A DNA stretch of 64,000 nucleotides, from the NCBI GenBank assembly GCA_017478025.1, contig JAFVGZ010000027.1, positions 124,001 through 188,000 of the forward strand, in the 5' to 3' direction. The notes under the pieces were generated by a model. It saw only the letters and a program-made list of their open reading frames with translations, searched no databases and was not told where the DNA came from. Positions 42,026 through 49,954 of the stretch are shown here, piece after piece. How positions within the stretch are numbered: position 1 is the stretch's first letter; each line of letters opens with the position of its first letter. The position numbers and the translations under genes were made by a program. This DNA comes from Prevotella sp. GTDB lineage: Bacteria; Bacteroidota; Bacteroidia; Bacteroidales; Bacteroidaceae.

Positions 42026-44734
42026 ATGAACAATAAACTCATCCTCCTTGATGCCTACGCCATCATCTATCGCAGTTACTACGCTCTCATCCGTGCCCCT
42101 CGCATCAACAGCAAGGGCCTGAACACGAGTGCCGTGATGGGCTTCTGCAACACTCTCAACGAGGTATTGCAGAAGATGAACGCCACGCACGTTGCCGTTG
42201 CCTTTGATCACGGCAAGACGTTCCGCCACGAGATGTTCCCCGCCTACAAGGCGCAGCGCGAAGAGACACCTGAGGACATACGCCTCTCCGTGCCTATCAT
42301 CAAGGATATCCTGACAGCCTATCACATCCCCGTGCTGCAGGTTGACGGCTATGAAGCCGATGATGTCATAGGTACTGTGGCACATTATGGCGCTGCCGAT
42401 GGAATGGACGTTTTCATGCTGACGCCTGACAAGGACTATGCCCAGCTGGTGACGGAGAAGATTCACATCCTCAGACCGCGTCACGGAGGCGGCTATGAGG
42501 ACATGGGGCCTCAGGAGGTGATGGAGAAGTATGGTCTGACTGACACGTCGCAGGTGATAGACCTGCTTGGTCTCATGGGCGATGCGAGCGACAACTACCC
42601 CGGCTGCCCGGGTGTGGGCGAGAAGACCGCAGCCAAGCTCATCAACGAGTTTGGCAGCATCGAGGGGCTCCTTGCGCGCACGAGTGAAATAAAAGGTAAG
42701 TTGCGCGAGAAGGTGGAGGGTGCCGTTGACGACATCATCATGTCACGCAAACTTGCCACGATACGCACCGACGTGCCGATGGACATCGACCTCGAGGCGA
42801 TGAAAGTGCATGAGCCCGACCTGGACCGACTGAGACAACTTTTCGACGAACTGGAGTTCAAAACCTTCGCCGACAAAATTCTCGGCACCTCAAACCCGCA
42901 ATCACAGCCAAAAACGACAAAAACAAAAAAGTCTTCAAAAAAGCAAACAGATGTTAATTTACAGCCTTCATTTTTCGACGAATTTGAGGCCGAGGGTACA
43001 GAAAGTTTCAAATTTTCGATGAAAATGGACGAATCCGAGCCTGTTTCGAGAGTGCAAACGCTTGATAATGTGGAAGATGTCCTCAAATTTTTGGGTAAAA
43101 TTTCTACCTATGAAAAAATCAATTCTAGCGTGGAAAGTGACCAAAAGGGCGGCATAGAGTGCAAAATGGTGGGAATCGCACTCGGAATCGACGAAGAGAC
43201 GACAGCATACATCCCTCTCCCCCCTACCCTGCCGAATCGCTACATCATAGTCAAGGAGCTCACCACACTTTTCGATGACGAGGAGAAGACGTGGGTCATG
43301 GAGAACGCGAAACTCGCCCTCCAGCTGCTGTGGCACGACGGCATCACCGTGAAAGGGCAACTGTGGGACACGATGGTGGCTCACTATCTCATCAACCCCG
43401 ACCTGCATCGCAACAAGGAATACATGGAGCGACCCTTCAGCAAAGACCTCGTCACCGTGCTGCCCAAACAGAAAGCGGAGCTGGAGGAGGGTCTCAGGTC
43501 AGGTGGCATGCTGCCGCTCTTTGAACAAGTGGAGATGCCGCTGGTGCCTGTGCTGGCTGAAATGGAGCTCAACGGAGTGAGGATAGACACGCAGGAGCTG
43601 CAGCGCGTGAACGATGAGATGTCTGCCCGGCTGTCACAGATAGAGCGCGAGATATACGAACTGGCCGACGAGACCTTCAACATCGCATCGCCAAAACAGG
43701 TGGCAGACATACTGTATGTGAAGCTGAAGATAACGGATAAGACCAAGAAGACAAAGACGAAACAGCTCTCGACAGCCGAGGAGGTGCTGCAACAGCTGCG
43801 CGGACGCCACCCGATAGTAGGTAAGATACTGGAATGGCGCGGGCTGAAGAAGCTCATCGGCACCTACGTGGAGGCGCTGCCGAAGCTCGTCAATCCACGT
43901 ACCGGACACATCCATACCACTTTCAATCAATGCGTTACGGCCACGGGGCGCCTCTCTTCCAGCGACCCGAACCTGCAGAATATCCCTGTCCGCACCGATG
44001 ACGGACGCGAGATACGCCGCTGCTTCATTCCGGAACCGGGGCAGGAGTTCTTCTCATGCGACTACAGTCAGGTGGAACTGCGCATCATGGCGAGCCTGTC
44101 AGAAGATGAACACATGATCAATGCCTTCGTCAAGGGGCAGGACATCCACGCCGCCACCGCCGCGAAGATATATCATAAGCAGATAGAAGAGGTGTCGAAA
44201 GACGAGCGCCGCAAGGCCAAGAGCGCCAATTTCGGCATCATCTATGGCATCAGCGCCTTTGGTCTGGCACAGGGATTGGACATCGATCGCCGTGAGGCAA
44301 AGGAGCTCATCGACGGATATTTCGAAGGCTTCCCAAAGGTGATGGCGTACATAGAAAATGCGAAAAAGCAGGCACAGGAAAACGGTTTTGCAAAGACAAT
44401 AATGGGACGGCGCCGCTATCTGCCCGACATCAACTCTCACAACGGCACCGTGCGCGCCTTTGCCGAGCGCAACGCAGTCAACGCACCCATTCAGGGCAGC
44501 GCTGCGGACATCATGAAACTTGCTATGGTACAGGTACATAGACGCATGAAGGCAGAGGGCCTGCAGGCCAAAATGATACTCCAGGTGCATGACGAACTGA
44601 ACTTCTCCTGCCCCCCTGAGGAGCATGAGCGTCTGGAGAAGCTCGTGAAAGAGGAGATGCAACGCGCCGCAGAGCTCACCGTGCCGCTCGTAGCCGACGC
44701 CGGCTGGGGCAAAAACTGGCTCGAGGCACACTGA
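42026..44734 (+). CDS. polA: DNA polymerase I with a degenerate proofreading domain
   Basis: The 902-residue protein starts M-N-N-K-L-I-L-L-D, after the promoter. The 5'-nuclease domain (residues 1-290) has its acidic residues (D-G-Y-E-A-D-D-V, D-K-D-Y-A-Q-L, G-D-A-S-D-N-Y-P-G). The polymerase domain has motif A D-Y-S-Q-V-E-L-R-I, motif B R-R-K-A-K-S-A-N-F-G-I-I-Y-G and motif C Q-V-H-D-E-L. The 3'-5' exonuclease region (about 340-510) lacks the usual F-D-T-E-T (here T-Y-E-K-I-N-S), N-x-K-Y-D and Y-x-x-x-D motifs, and the stretch after D-T-M-V-A-H-Y-L is shortened. It is AT-rich between 42890 and 43140. It probably fills gaps and removes RNA primers without proofreading. Confidence 0.93.
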   Translation: MNNKLILLDAYAIIYRSYYALIRAPRINSKGLNTSAVMGFCNTLNEVLQKMNATHVAVAFDHGKTFRHEMFPAYKAQREETPEDIRLSVPIIKDILTAYHIPVLQVDGYEADDVIGTVAHYGAADGMDVFMLTPDKDYAQLVTEKIHILRPRHGGGYEDMGPQEVMEKYGLTDTSQVIDLLGLMGDASDNYPGCPGVGEKTAAKLINEFGSIEGLLARTSEIKGKLREKVEGAVDDIIMSRKLATIRTDVPMDIDLEAMKVHEPDLDRLRQLFDELEFKTFADKILGTSNPQSQPKTTKTKKSSKKQTDVNLQPSFFDEFEAEGTESFKFSMKMDESEPVSRVQTLDNVEDVLKFLGKISTYEKINSSVESDQKGGIECKMVGIALGIDEETTAYIPLPPTLPNRYIIVKELTTLFDDEEKTWVMENAKLALQLLWHDGITVKGQLWDTMVAHYLINPDLHRNKEYMERPFSKDLVTVLPKQKAELEEGLRSGGMLPLFEQVEMPLVPVLAEMELNGVRIDTQELQRVNDEMSARLSQIEREIYELADETFNIASPKQVADILYVKLKITDKTKKTKTKQLSTAEEVLQQLRGRHPIVGKILEWRGLKKLIGTYVEALPKLVNPRTGHIHTTFNQCVTATGRLSSSDPNLQNIPVRTDDGREIRRCFIPEPGQEFFSCDYSQVELRIMASLSEDEHMINAFVKGQDIHAATAAKIYHKQIEEVSKDERRKAKSANFGIIYGISAFGLAQGLDIDRREAKELIDGYFEGFPKVMAYIENAKKQAQENGFAKTIMGRRRYLPDINSHNGTVRAFAERNAVNAPIQGSAADIMKLAMVQVHRRMKAEGLQAKMILQVHDELNFSCPPEEHERLEKLVKEEMQRAAELTVPLVADAGWGKNWLEAH

Positions 44735-44911
44735 CAAATTAGCGAATTTACGAATTCTTGCTTCACCTTTTTACGCAAGCGTCACAGAGTGCCGAGCGAA
44801 CAAATTAACGAATTACCCTTGTAGAAAGGATTAAACCACGATTTTCGTAAAATACTGCATCCAGAAAGATCATTTTCAAGATAAAGTTTTGGATGGAAAA
44901 GAAAAAAAACG
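44735..44911. other. spacer after polA
   Basis: This 177-base gap has AT-rich octamer-type repeats (AAATTARCGAATT at both ends of the first 85 bases) and no gene. I see no clear terminator. Confidence 0.45.
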
Positions 44912-44919
44912 TACCTTTG
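44888..44919 (+). promoter_or_regulatory. full promoter TTTG-N20-TAccTTTG
   Basis: TTTG at 44888-44891 and TAccTTTG at 44912-44919. The expected transcript start (about 44926) lies at or after the first ATG (44924), which favours the Met at 44939 as the start of the DUF6722 protein, or a leaderless message. Confidence 0.75.
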
Positions 44920-44938
44920 TACCATGGTTGAAAATGAA

Positions 44939-45133
44939 ATGAAACGAGAAATGGGAAAATGGCTGATGGACGTGGCCAAATACATGTTTACAGCCTTGCT
45001 TATTTCCTCTATCTTTGCGGATATGGAAGATCCCATTATTATCTATAGTGCTGTTTTTGCAGCTTTTATCCTTCTTTTTTGGGGATGGACACTGTATGGA
45101 AGTAGTTATAAAGATAAAAAAAGAAAAAAGTAA
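44939..45133 (+). CDS. DUF6722-like small membrane protein
   Basis: This protein of about 64 residues (69 if the ATG at 44924 is used) has two hydrophobic segments (Y-M-F-T-A-L-L-I-S-S-I-F-A and I-I-I-Y-S-A-V-F-A-A-F-I-L-L-F-W-G-W) and a basic C-terminal tail. It resembles the small DUF6722 membrane proteins of Bacteroidota, of unknown function. It is followed after three bases by a tiny membrane peptide and then a coiled-coil protein, apparently one transcript. Confidence 0.7.
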   Translation: MKREMGKWLMDVAKYMFTALLISSIFADMEDPIIIYSAVFAAFILLFWGWTLYGSSYKDKKRKK

Positions 45134-45136
45134 ATT

Positions 45137-45235
45137 ATGAATACAATAATTATCTCAACTTCTCTGGTAGTATTCGCAACAGTTGTCGGACTATACTACA
45201 TGTATCAAGACAAACATAACAGAATAGCAGAATGA
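45137..45235 (+). CDS. 32-residue single-pass membrane peptide
   Basis: The frame starts three bases after the DUF6722 stop and its own stop overlaps the next ATG (ATGA). It encodes one membrane helix (I-I-I-S-T-S-L-V-V-F-A-T-V-V-G-L-Y-Y) with a short charged tail (Q-D-K-H-N-R-I-A-E). The tight coupling on both sides argues that it is translated. No function can be assigned. Confidence 0.65.
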   Translation: MNTIIISTSLVVFATVVGLYYMYQDKHNRIAE

Positions 45236-45765
45236 AGAAACTACTGGTAATAATCATCATACTGCTTGTGGCGGTGCTGATGACGCAGACCGTTCCCGAC
45301 AAGAAAGCCCATAAGGAGGCTATGATGGAGGCGGTGAAAGAGTATGTAGCAGAAGAGGCTGATGAGCGATATGGCGACAATGTGCTCACCGGAATAGGCA
45401 AGAGCGTGGTGGTGAAAACCATTGAGGTGGTGCTCAATACAAAGCTGAAAGTAGATAACTATTACCTCTTTAATACTACGCACGTAAAGACGAACGGCGA
45501 GAAAAAGACTCTCTCGCTGGGCATTTTGGGCAACGTGATAACCTTTGACAAGGAGATGTTGCGCGAGAATCTGGAAGCTGCAGCAAAGGAAAAGGAGGAG
45601 GCAGCCGAAGAGAAAGCCGCTGCAAAAGCCAGCGAAAAGGAGCTGAAACGCCTGAAAAAGGAGCAGAAGAAGCGCGAGAAAGAACTGAAGAAAGAACAGA
45701 AACGCCGCGAGAAAGAGGCAAAAAAGAAGCAAAAGGAGGCTGAAAAACAGAAAAAACAACAATGA
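45232..45765 (+). CDS. DUF4359-like protein with a long charged coiled coil
   Basis: This 177-residue protein has an N-terminal signal anchor (L-L-V-I-I-I-I-L-L-V-A-V-L-M). A domain of about 100 residues (K-K-A-H-K-E-A-M-M-E-A-V... Y-Y-L-F-N-T-T-H-V...L-S-L-G-I-L-G-N-V) resembles DUF4359. From about residue 118 there is a nearly pure Lys/Glu/Arg/Ala coiled coil to the end. It overlaps the upstream peptide by four bases. The charged tail may bind nucleic acid or cell-wall polymer; this is a guess. Function is unknown. Confidence 0.7.
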   Translation: MKKLLVIIIILLVAVLMTQTVPDKKAHKEAMMEAVKEYVAEEADERYGDNVLTGIGKSVVVKTIEVVLNTKLKVDNYYLFNTTHVKTNGEKKTLSLGILGNVITFDKEMLRENLEAAAKEKEEAAEEKAAAKASEKELKRLKKEQKKREKELKKEQKRREKEAKKKQKEAEKQKKQQ

Positions 45766-45900
45766 ATGAATAGGCTCAGGAAACAGCAAAATAAAATGTT
45801 TTTAACATAATTATTTCATCATTGCATTGATATTAATCAATTTTGTGTATTTAATTACATTTTTTTTGGATTTTTTTTACATAGTTATGCAGTAAAAGCA

Positions 45901-45908
45901 TACCTTTG
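45901..45908 (+). promoter_or_regulatory. -7 promoter element of the beta-barrel protein gene
   Basis: TACCTTTG, 48 bases before the ATG. The leader is AT-rich. Confidence 0.65.
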
Positions 45909-45955
45909 CACTTGAAAGCGTAAATTAATGTTTAACTAATACAAAACAAAAGATT

Positions 45956-46633
45956 ATGAAAAAGATCATGATGATTGCAGCTATGATGATTGCTGCTCTC
46001 GGCGTAAACGCACAGAACGAGGTTGGCCAGTTCAGCATCATGCCTAAGGCTGGTGTTAATATCGCAACTCTGACTAAGGGTGAGAATACAAAGTCTCGCG
46101 TAGGTCTCGCAGCTGGTGTTGAGGTTGCTTACGGCGTAGCTAAGAACTTCGAGATCACAGGTGCTGTCCTCTACTCACAGCAGGGTGTAAAGGTTACTGA
46201 CATTGTTGGTGGCGAATATGACCTGGATGAGAATGATAACCTGATCGGTGGTAGGGTGTTCAATGGCGACGCTACTTTCAAGCTCGACCAGATCAACATT
46301 CCTATTCTGGCTCAGTACTACATCGTTAAGGGTCTTGCTATCAAGGCAGGTATCCAGCCTGGTTTCGCAGCTGTTAAGAAGATCGGCCTGAAGGGTAACT
46401 TCTATCAGGGCAGCGTTCAGGGTGGTAACGTTACTCCAGTTGACGAAACTTACAGCCTGAAGGGCGAGGGTGTTAAGGGCTTCCAGCTCGCTATCCCTGT
46501 AGGTCTCTCTTATGAGTTCGCTAACGTAGTGCTCGACGCACGTTACAACATCGGTGTAACAAAGGCATTCAAGGATGCTGACAGCAAGCACTCTGTATTC
46601 CAGATCACACTGGGTTACAAGTTCCCATTCTAA
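45956..46633 (+). CDS. outer-membrane beta-barrel (porin-like) protein
   Basis: This 225-residue protein has a signal peptide (M-I-A-A-M-M-I-A-A-L-G-V-N-A-Q) and alternating amphipathic strands ending in aromatic Y-K-F-P-F at the C-terminus, as in outer-membrane barrels (PorT/OmpW-like, probably eight strands). Its codon use is strongly biased to a small set (GGT, GTT, GCT, AAG), unlike its neighbours, suggesting high expression. It has its own promoter and a strong terminator. The substrate is unknown. Confidence 0.85.
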   Translation: MKKIMMIAAMMIAALGVNAQNEVGQFSIMPKAGVNIATLTKGENTKSRVGLAAGVEVAYGVAKNFEITGAVLYSQQGVKVTDIVGGEYDLDENDNLIGGRVFNGDATFKLDQINIPILAQYYIVKGLAIKAGIQPGFAAVKKIGLKGNFYQGSVQGGNVTPVDETYSLKGEGVKGFQLAIPVGLSYEFANVVLDARYNIGVTKAFKDADSKHSVFQITLGYKFPF

Positions 46634-46659
46634 GTCTATTGACACATCACATTATAAAG

Positions 46660-46690
46660 AAGGCAGGACGAAAATCCTGCCTTTTTTTTG
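46660..46690 (+). terminator. terminator of the beta-barrel gene
   Basis: AAGGCAGGA (46660-46668) pairs with TCCTGCCTT (46675-46683), and the T run continues to 46689. The end of the T run forms the -33 TTTG of the next promoter, so the two signals overlap. Confidence 0.85.
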
Positions 46691-46717
46691 TGTTTTCAAG
46701 AAAAAAAGCTAACTTTG
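46687..46717 (+). promoter_or_regulatory. subtilase promoter, TTTG-N19-TAacTTTG
   Basis: TTTG (46687-46690) and TAACTTTG (46710-46717) are spaced 19 bases. The subtilase ATG at 46724 lies at the expected transcript start, suggesting a leaderless or nearly leaderless message. Confidence 0.8.
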
Positions 46718-46723
46718 CACTTG

Positions 46724-49279
46724 ATGAGGAATTATCTGCTAACCATAACCATGCTCTTATCAGTCTGCTGCATGCCTGCCAGCGCGCAGGACTACAGCAA
46801 GATGTCGCGCTACGTCAGGGAGCGTGTGCACCGTCATATCTCCTCGTCAGCACTCCCCCACTCCACCTCGGCAGCCAAGGGAAACATAGATGAGCATCGC
46901 TATGACATAGCGACAAACGGAACAGGCACGGCCACAAACGAGACAGCCACCGCTGATAAAAACGGGACAGGAACGGCTAAAAGCGCGGCAAGCACGGCCA
47001 CAAGCGGAGCAAAAGCAGCGACAACCGTGACCGACGGGACTGACGGCATGGGCAAAAGCGGCGTTGGAGAGAGGCTGCTGGTGTTCGTTGAGTGCCCGGA
47101 GGATGTTGTGCGTCCGTGGTGCCTGAGCCACGCTGGAGGCATACACATTGCGCTGGTGCCGCTTGACAGCCTTGCAAAGCTCTCAGAAGACAACCGCGTG
47201 AGCCGCATAGAGGCCAATAAAAGACGCACGAAAACACTTAACGACCTCACCCAACAGAAGACCGGGACGGACAAGCTGCAGCAGGGTTTCGGACCGCTCC
47301 TGCAGGCTTTTGACGGCGAAGGAATACTCGTGGGCGTGCAGGACGTGAGTTTCGACATGGGACACCCCACCTTCCGCTCAAAGAAAGACGGGCGCCTGCG
47401 CATCGTCAGGATGTGGGATATGCTTGACAATGAGCCTAATAAACTCTATAACGACGGCTCCGATTTCCCCATCGGGCGGCTCTATAACACCCCCGAAAGC
47501 CTGGAGGCCAAGGACCATTCCACTGATGCCTACTTGCACTACCACGGCACTCATGTGGCAGGCATCGCAGCAGGCAACGGCTGCGACACGCCATACACGG
47601 GCATGGCACCCGAGGCAGACATCTATCTTGCCAGCACCATCATAAACTCTAACGACACCCTGCTGACACCAGAACAGAAGGAAAGCCTCACAGATGCCAT
47701 CTATATGCTGGCCTTCCAGAACATGTTCAACTATGCCGACAGCGTGGGTATGCCGTGTGTGGTAAACTTCAGCATCGGCGGTTCTTACGACATAGCCGAC
47801 AATGACCCTCTCACGGAGCGCTATGCCGAGGCCATCACCGGTCCGGGAAAGATTATCGTGGCCGCTGCGGGCAATGAGGCAACGAAGCGATATTTCCTGC
47901 CTAAACCGGCTGAGAAGGACACCGTAGGCGGCCTGTTCCTGCCTGAAAGCTCTGCCAAGGAACTGGCTCTCCACATCAGCGCCACCAGCCACATGGTGCT
48001 GAGGATTACCGACGTGAAGAATACCTCATTCAACAACAGCCACTCCTGGGGCCTGGGCTTCAGGGGCGGCGGCTCATATAGGGACGGCGAAACGGTAAAT
48101 CTGCTGCCCTGGAACGACTGGTATGAGTATGAGTCAACAGGTGACCTGGGCAAGGGAACCATCGTGAAAATCTTCAGCGGGCAAGACGGTTTCAACCCCG
48201 ACCGCGTGGGATATGACATCTACCTCACTCCCCCCGACAAGAGTTTCAAAAAGAATTCCTACGTCATAGAGATAATCGGTGAGGGTGCAGAGGCCTTCGC
48301 CTACGTGCAGGAGGGCGTCCTAGCAGAGTATCGCAGCACTAAATTCAACCTCGACGGAGCCGAGATAGGCGCCAGCATCAACTCCCCCGCTACCCTACCC
48401 TCCGTCCTCGCTGTTGGCAGCACATCGTGGCGCACATCGTTCGTCAACTATAAAGACCAAATCAAGACCGTGACAGCGGGCAAAGACGGCCTGCTGAGCT
48501 CATTTTCCAGCATTGGCCCAGCCCCCACCTGGTGCACCAAACCCGATTTCTGCGCACCCGGTCAGGCGCTCATATCATCGTTTAACAGCCACTTCATACA
48601 GAAGTATAACCCCGCCGTAGATTCATACATCGTGGATATCAACGGCACTCACAGCGACTACACAGGGCGCGACTACGGCTGGCTGGCACTCAGCGGCACC
48701 TCTATGGCATGCCCCGTAGCAACGGGCATCATAGCCCTCTGGCTGCAGGCAGACCCATCGCTGACTAAGGATCGCATCATGGAAATCATCGCCAAGACCT
48801 CACGCCAGCCCGACCCTGCCCTCTCCTACCCCAACGACCACTACGGCTATGGCGAGATAGACGCCTATCGCGGCATGCTTGAAGTGCTGGGAATGACCGG
48901 CATCCGCACCATCTCCCCCACCCCGCTCACCACCGCCACCGTGCGCCCCGACGGTAACGGCAACATCATCATCACCCTTAACGGTGCTGCCCCCGCCCCC
49001 ACTGCCACCGCCACCGCGCCTACCAGCACCGCCATCACCACCACTGCTGCCACTGTCATCGCGCCCAATACAGTGCCCGCTGGTTTGCCCAGCGGTTCCT
49101 CCAGCGCCTCCACCGGCAGCACCATCACCGTTTATGACACCGCCGGCCACATCGTGCGCCGCGCCGCTATCACCAGCACCACAGGCACCCACACGCCCAT
49201 CATCATTCCAGCGCAGGACCTGCACGGCATATTCGTAGTGCAGGTAGGCCAGCAAGGCAGCACCATCATAAGGCTGTAA
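46724..49279 (+). CDS. secreted subtilisin-like serine protease (S8) with type IX-like sorting tail
   Basis: This 851-residue secreted protease starts at the ATG directly after the promoter. The signal peptide (L-L-T-I-T-M-L-L-S-V-C-C-M-P-A-S-A) is followed by a Thr/Ala/Gly-rich linker (about 63-113) encoded by 21-bp repeats. The S8 domain has catalytic Asp207 (V-Q-D-V-S-F-D), His277 (H-G-T-H-V-A-G) and Ser660 (G-T-S-M-A-C-P). The Ser lies far from the His because of a beta-rich inserted domain, as in other Bacteroidota subtilases. A second Thr/Ala-rich linker (about 755-800) precedes a final beta domain ending G-I-F-V-V-Q-V, resembling type IX secretion signals. Confidence 0.9.
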   Translation: MRNYLLTITMLLSVCCMPASAQDYSKMSRYVRERVHRHISSSALPHSTSAAKGNIDEHRYDIATNGTGTATNETATADKNGTGTAKSAASTATSGAKAATTVTDGTDGMGKSGVGERLLVFVECPEDVVRPWCLSHAGGIHIALVPLDSLAKLSEDNRVSRIEANKRRTKTLNDLTQQKTGTDKLQQGFGPLLQAFDGEGILVGVQDVSFDMGHPTFRSKKDGRLRIVRMWDMLDNEPNKLYNDGSDFPIGRLYNTPESLEAKDHSTDAYLHYHGTHVAGIAAGNGCDTPYTGMAPEADIYLASTIINSNDTLLTPEQKESLTDAIYMLAFQNMFNYADSVGMPCVVNFSIGGSYDIADNDPLTERYAEAITGPGKIIVAAAGNEATKRYFLPKPAEKDTVGGLFLPESSAKELALHISATSHMVLRITDVKNTSFNNSHSWGLGFRGGGSYRDGETVNLLPWNDWYEYESTGDLGKGTIVKIFSGQDGFNPDRVGYDIYLTPPDKSFKKNSYVIEIIGEGAEAFAYVQEGVLAEYRSTKFNLDGAEIGASINSPATLPSVLAVGSTSWRTSFVNYKDQIKTVTAGKDGLLSSFSSIGPAPTWCTKPDFCAPGQALISSFNSHFIQKYNPAVDSYIVDINGTHSDYTGRDYGWLALSGTSMACPVATGIIALWLQADPSLTKDRIMEIIAKTSRQPDPALSYPNDHYGYGEIDAYRGMLEVLGMTGIRTISPTPLTTATVRPDGNGNIIITLNGAAPAPTATATAPTSTAITTTAATVIAPNTVPAGLPSGSSSASTGSTITVYDTAGHIVRRAAITSTTGTHTPIIIPAQDLHGIFVVQVGQQGSTIIRL
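46910..47038 (+). repeat. six in-frame 21-bp units in the subtilase gene
   Basis: Units start at 46910, 46931, 46952 (24 bp), 46976, 46997 and 47018, each opening GCNACAAVCG or similar. They encode seven-residue Thr/Ala/Gly-rich repeats (A-T-N-G-T-G-T, A-T-N-E-T-A-T, A-K-S-A-A-S-T). Confidence 0.75.
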
Positions 49280-49365
49280 CAAATTGAAAATTGAGAATTT
49301 ACAATTGAAAATTAACAATTGAAAATTTAGGATTAGCCGGTTCTGCGTCAATTTGGTTGGTAATT

Positions 49366-49579
49366 CGCCCTGAAAGGGCAAAAGCATATAGCCCAGGGCA
49401 GCGCCCTGGGTATGAACGCAAACCGTAATCACGCCCTGTAAGGGCAGCAGAAACGTCAACCCAAAGCGAAATCGTCTTTCTCGTTAATTGCTTCTGCTGC
49501 CCTTACAGGGCGAGACTACACACCCCAATCAATACCCAGGGCGCTGCCCTGGGCTATATGCTTTTGCCCTTTCAGGGCG
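49366..49579. repeat. 214-bp composite inverted repeat after the subtilase gene
   Basis: Two arms of about 88 bases (49366-49453 and 49491-49579) are near-complementary. Each contains smaller palindromes (CGCCCTGAAAGGGC, GCCCAGGGCAGCGCCCTGGG, GCCCTGTAAGGGC). The whole can fold into one long hairpin or a cruciform. It lies 86 bases after the protease stop, where a terminator would be expected. Interspersed elements of this sort are seen in many Bacteroidota. Confidence 0.85.
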
Positions 49580-49612
49580 TTTTGCTACCTGCTATATGCT
49601 TTTGACCCTTTT

Positions 49613-49743
49613 TTCGCACGTTGCTCATATTTAGCAGAGATTAGGCAAGGAAAGCCCGGAACAGGGCGTTGATTCTACTTCGCACATTGTTCATATTTGA
49701 CAGAACTCAGGCGAGCAAAGCCCGGAGCAGGGCGTTGTTCTAC
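49613..49743. repeat. two tandem units of about 66 bp
   Basis: Units at 49613-49678 and 49679-49743 share TTCGCAC-TTG-TCATATTT and AAAGCCCGGARCAGGGCGTTG. The repeat separates the large inverted repeat from the metH promoter and holds no gene. Confidence 0.75.
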
Positions 49744-49803
49744 TTCAGAAAGCTGAATAAGGAACTTTTTTATTGTTTTCTTGGCTGTTTGGGAAATTAT
49801 GCT

Positions 49804-49811
49804 TAATTTTG
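49804..49811 (+). promoter_or_regulatory. -7 promoter element of metH
   Basis: TAATTTTG, 143 bases before the ATG at 49954. I see no cobalamin riboswitch signature in the leader. Confidence 0.5.
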
Positions 49812-49867
49812 CATCATGGATTATTGTATGCGCACGCATGAGGGCAAAACAATATGTGAACGGAATG

Positions 49868-49954
49868 CAATATAACGCATAAACGGAATGCGATGCGACA
49901 CGTACAAATATCCGACACGACACTTACACAAATGCAATACGAAACATATCAATA
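49868..49954. repeat. about four degenerate 22-bp units in the metH leader
   Basis: Repeated elements of the form AATGCRATRYGACACRT recur about every 22-23 bases (AATGCAATATAACGCAT, AATGCGATGCGACACGT, ATATCCGACACGACACTT, AATGCAATACGAAACAT) up to the start codon. It is more diverged than the other arrays. Confidence 0.55.

Noticed and set aside
49812-49953. Cobalamin riboswitch in the metH leader
   Set aside because: I looked for one because MetH uses B12; no B12 box is visible, only the degenerate 22-bp repeats.
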